A stretch of DNA of 6,506 nucleotides, from NCBI GenBank assembly GCA_012964965.1, contig DTTB01000139.1:1-6506 (forward strand), given 5' to 3'. Under the pieces are notes generated by a model that was given only the letters and a program-made list of their open reading frames with translations, was not told where the DNA came from and made no database searches. The first letter of the stretch is position 1; each line of letters starts with the position of its first letter. The stretch is from Candidatus Nitrosopelagicus sp. (lineage in GTDB: Archaea > Thermoproteota > Nitrososphaeria > Nitrososphaerales > Nitrosopumilaceae). This document shows positions 4,891 through 6,506 of the stretch, piece after piece. The position numbers and the translations under genes are program-made.

Positions 4891-5652
4891 ATGAGTGATA
4901 ATTTCCAAATAAAAAAATTAAGGGGTTCTGGTGGATATGTACTAGCACTAGTAACGGATGAACAACAGGGAAAAGGAAACCTTGGCGGTCCAGATCTATT
5001 TTTAGCCCCAATTGGAAGATTGGATGCAGAAAAAATTAAAAAATATTCGTGTAATACATGTGACAAGGAATATGATGGAGGTCCAAAAATTGAGTATGAG
5101 AATCCTAACGAAGAAGTGGCTGAAAATTTAATTCTTGCTGAGAGGGGACAGTATCTTTGCACAACGTGTGGTTCTACGATTGCTGAATATAGAGAATTTC
5201 AGAAAACAGATCAATTGAGTGATGTTGGTAATGCAAAACCACTTGAAACAAAATCAGAAATTATTGAGGAATCGATGAGTGACACAGAAAGAAAATATGA
5301 TGACCAATACCATGCGTTTGATGATTCTGAAGAAACTGAGCCTATTGCTTCAACATTTAGTGCGATTTCTGGCATGTCTGTGTTCGATGAAAATGCTAAG
5401 CAAATAGGAATAGCCAAGCAGGTAGGTGTAGATTCTAACAATCAGGTAATTTTAGTAATCTCAGATAATGAAGGCAACGATATCAGTATTAATTGGCAGA
5501 AAATAAAAAAGGTTGGTGAAATTATTTTACTTGGAGATTCTTCCGCTACTACAAGTGACACACCGACACAGCAAGGATTGAGATGTCCAAGCTGTAATTT
5601 TGATAATAAACTGAATTCAAAATTCTGTCAAAGTTGTGGTACTAAAATTTAA
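4891..5652 (+). CDS. Zinc-site, PRC-barrel and zinc-ribbon protein
   Basis: This protein has 253 residues from ATG 4891. GTG 4867 would add eight residues but falls at the TATA-like box, so I prefer the ATG (MSDNFQIKK). Residues 1-50 contain a conserved-looking GSGGYVLALV and GGPDLFLAPIGRL. Residues 54-93 hold two CxxC pairs (Cys54/Cys57 and Cys90/Cys93), a widely spaced zinc site. Residues 106-150 are an acidic linker. Residues about 160-216 (GMSVFDENAKQIGIAKQVG, then ISINWQKIKKVGEIILL) look like a PRC-barrel, a small beta-barrel that mediates protein contacts and occurs in archaea, for example at the CdvA N-terminus. The C-terminus is a ribbon, RCPSCN...KFCQSCG, with Cys232, Cys235, Cys246 and Cys249. 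It is soluble by appearance. The PRC assignment is by eye; function is unknown. The signal peptidase gene follows 48 bp downstream on the same strand. Confidence 0.85.
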   Translation: MSDNFQIKKLRGSGGYVLALVTDEQQGKGNLGGPDLFLAPIGRLDAEKIKKYSCNTCDKEYDGGPKIEYENPNEEVAENLILAERGQYLCTTCGSTIAEYREFQKTDQLSDVGNAKPLETKSEIIEESMSDTERKYDDQYHAFDDSEETEPIASTFSAISGMSVFDENAKQIGIAKQVGVDSNNQVILVISDNEGNDISINWQKIKKVGEIILLGDSSATTSDTPTQQGLRCPSCNFDNKLNSKFCQSCGTKI

Positions 5653-5663
5653 TAAAATTAAGT

Positions 5664-5676
5664 AAGATTTATCTAA
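5664..5676 (+). promoter_or_regulatory. Weak TATA-like element before the signal peptidase gene
   Basis: AAGATTTATCTAA is centred about 30 bp before TTG 5701. A weak Shine-Dalgarno-like AAAGGA (5684-5689) also precedes that start. The gene could equally be co-transcribed with the zinc-ribbon gene ending at 5652. Confidence 0.28.
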
Positions 5677-5700
5677 TCATCACAAAGGAAAAAACGTAAC

Positions 5701-6471
5701 TTGGCTTCAATTAAGGGAGTAGTTAGGGATGCAGTAATTGTAGCTATCTCTATCGCTATAATTTGGATTGGTCTTCAGGCTTATTTTGGTACATCGACTC
5801 CATTCTATGTTGTTTCCAGTGGAAGTATGTATCCACAATTAGCTATGTACGACATTATAGTGGTTACTGGGCACGCACAGTTTGATGATGTTACCATTGG
5901 AGATGTTATTGTGTTTGATAGACCAAAAGATGAGGCTAAAGTAATTGTGCACAGAGTAGTTGCTAAAGTTGGTGATGACCCAAAAGTATTGAGAACAAAA
6001 GGTGATAATAATCAGGATTCTATACCAGGAACCGATTATCCCATAACTAAAGAGAATTATCTGGGAACTGTTGCTTATGTAATTCCACAGGTAGGATTTA
6101 TTACAAAAATTTTACAGCCGCCAATAAACTATATCATAATTGCTGTAATTATTGGAATCATGATAATTAGACAAATTTCGAAAGGTAAAAAGAAAAAAGA
6201 ATCTGAAACTAGTACTGTCGATGAATTTCTAACCGAATCAAGCAAAATAGCTGAATTATCAAATGATGAAGAGTATATTAAATCTCAAGACTTGACAAAT
6301 GAGAAGAAAAAATTTAATGTTGATGATCTGTTTAAACAGCTCAAAAAGGATGTTAATAATTCTGTGAAAGAGGAAAAAACCGAGAAAATTGGTGAAGAAA
6401 ATACCAAATCAAAAGATGTACCGGAATTTTTTCTCGATAAGGAAAAAGAATCTAAAGAAAAGAAAGAATAA
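5701..6471 (+). CDS. sec11: Archaeal type I signal peptidase with long charged tail
   Basis: This 256-residue membrane protease removes signal peptides from exported proteins (family S26B, ER/archaeal type). Residues about 9-27 form the N-terminal membrane anchor. The catalytic Ser42 lies in VSSGSMYPQL, His84 in IVHRVV takes the place of the bacterial Lys, and the Asp region is TKGDNNQDSIPG (Asp102, Asp106). TIGDVIVF (65-72) is the usual box before the His. A second hydrophobic segment (about 143-157) is followed by KGKKKKE, a stop-transfer signal that leaves the C-terminus in the cytoplasm. Residues 158-256 are a Lys/Glu-rich tail, much longer than usual for the family and likely coiled or disordered. 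The start is TTG: the first in-frame ATG is Met43, right after the catalytic Ser, so an upstream non-ATG start is required and 5701 leaves the whole anchor. Confidence 0.93.
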   Translation: MASIKGVVRDAVIVAISIAIIWIGLQAYFGTSTPFYVVSSGSMYPQLAMYDIIVVTGHAQFDDVTIGDVIVFDRPKDEAKVIVHRVVAKVGDDPKVLRTKGDNNQDSIPGTDYPITKENYLGTVAYVIPQVGFITKILQPPINYIIIAVIIGIMIIRQISKGKKKKESETSTVDEFLTESSKIAELSNDEEYIKSQDLTNEKKKFNVDDLFKQLKKDVNNSVKEEKTEKIGEENTKSKDVPEFFLDKEKESKEKKE

Positions 6472-6473
6472 GG

Positions 6474-6506
6474 TTATTCGTTCGAATTGTCTAATTTGAA
6501 AACTCG
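6474..6506 (-). CDS. Possible C-terminal end of a convergent gene
   Basis: On the minus strand one frame is open from the window edge for ten codons (RVFKLDNSNE) and stops with TAA at 6474-6476, two bases beyond the end of the signal peptidase gene. The hydrophilic ending and tight convergent layout, as with rpiA and the amidohydrolase, fit the end of a real gene. Ten codons cannot identify a product and the open frame may be chance. Confidence 0.25.
   Translation of the reverse strand, partial: RVFKLDNSNE

Noticed and set aside
4863..5162. Minus-strand open frame of 99 codons opposite the zinc-ribbon gene
   Set aside because: It overlaps the supported gene and its promoter and shows no recognisable motif.
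6496..6506. Plus-strand gene starting at TTG 6496
   Set aside because: Only three codons are visible, with no ribosome site and no way to judge coding; the minus-strand reading is slightly better supported.
1..6506. Mobile element, CRISPR array, defence or toxin-antitoxin system
   Set aside because: No transposase, integrase, repeat-spacer pattern, terminal repeats or small two-gene toxin pair was seen; the tRNA shows no duplicated 3' end downstream that would suggest an integration site.

Overview
The window looks like chromosomal DNA of a low-GC archaeon, most likely a Nitrososphaerota (Thaumarchaeota) member of the marine Nitrosopumilus kind. Supporting signs are an Lsm/Sm-like RNA-binding protein directly followed by ribosomal protein L37e (an archaeal/eukaryotic pairing), an ER/archaeal-type signal peptidase with His in place of the bacterial catalytic Lys, a tRNA-Ala without encoded CCA, AT-rich TATA-like boxes about 25 bp from several starts (near-leaderless mRNAs), and GGTGA/GAGGT ribosome sites inside the operon. 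The genus-level placement is inference from gene content and composition; no search was run.

Region 1 (1-1886, + strand) is a tightly packed operon: the 3' end of an Lsm gene, rpl37e, a 282-residue coiled-coil protein of unknown function with a small Cys/His cluster, and rpiA (ribose-5-phosphate isomerase). The last three genes abut with no spacer. Region 2 (1879-3276, - strand) is a cyclic amidohydrolase of the dihydroorotase/hydantoinase family, converging on rpiA with an 8-bp overlap. A short AT-rich divergent promoter region separates it from a tRNA-Ala(CGC) gene (3351-3422).

Region 3 (3465-5652) is the least understood part. Three otherwise unlike proteins each end in a C-terminal zinc ribbon of identical spacing (C-x2-C-x10-C-x2-C): a 120-residue protein (+), a 177-residue protein with a Gly/Met/Pro-rich linker (-), and a 253-residue protein (+) that also carries a second internal four-Cys site and a probable PRC-barrel. 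A canonical thioredoxin gene (WCGPC) sits between the second and third. Region 4 (5701-6471, +) encodes an archaeal type I signal peptidase with an unusual charged tail of about 100 residues after its second membrane segment. The last 35 bases may hold the final codons of a convergent minus-strand gene.

Most of the window is housekeeping: RNA binding and translation, pentose phosphate metabolism, pyrimidine or related ring hydrolysis, thiol redox and protein secretion. I see no mobile element, CRISPR array, toxin-antitoxin pair or defence system. The most interesting material is the group of zinc-ribbon-tailed proteins around thioredoxin and the extended signal peptidase. No stretch longer than 300 bases lacks a gene.
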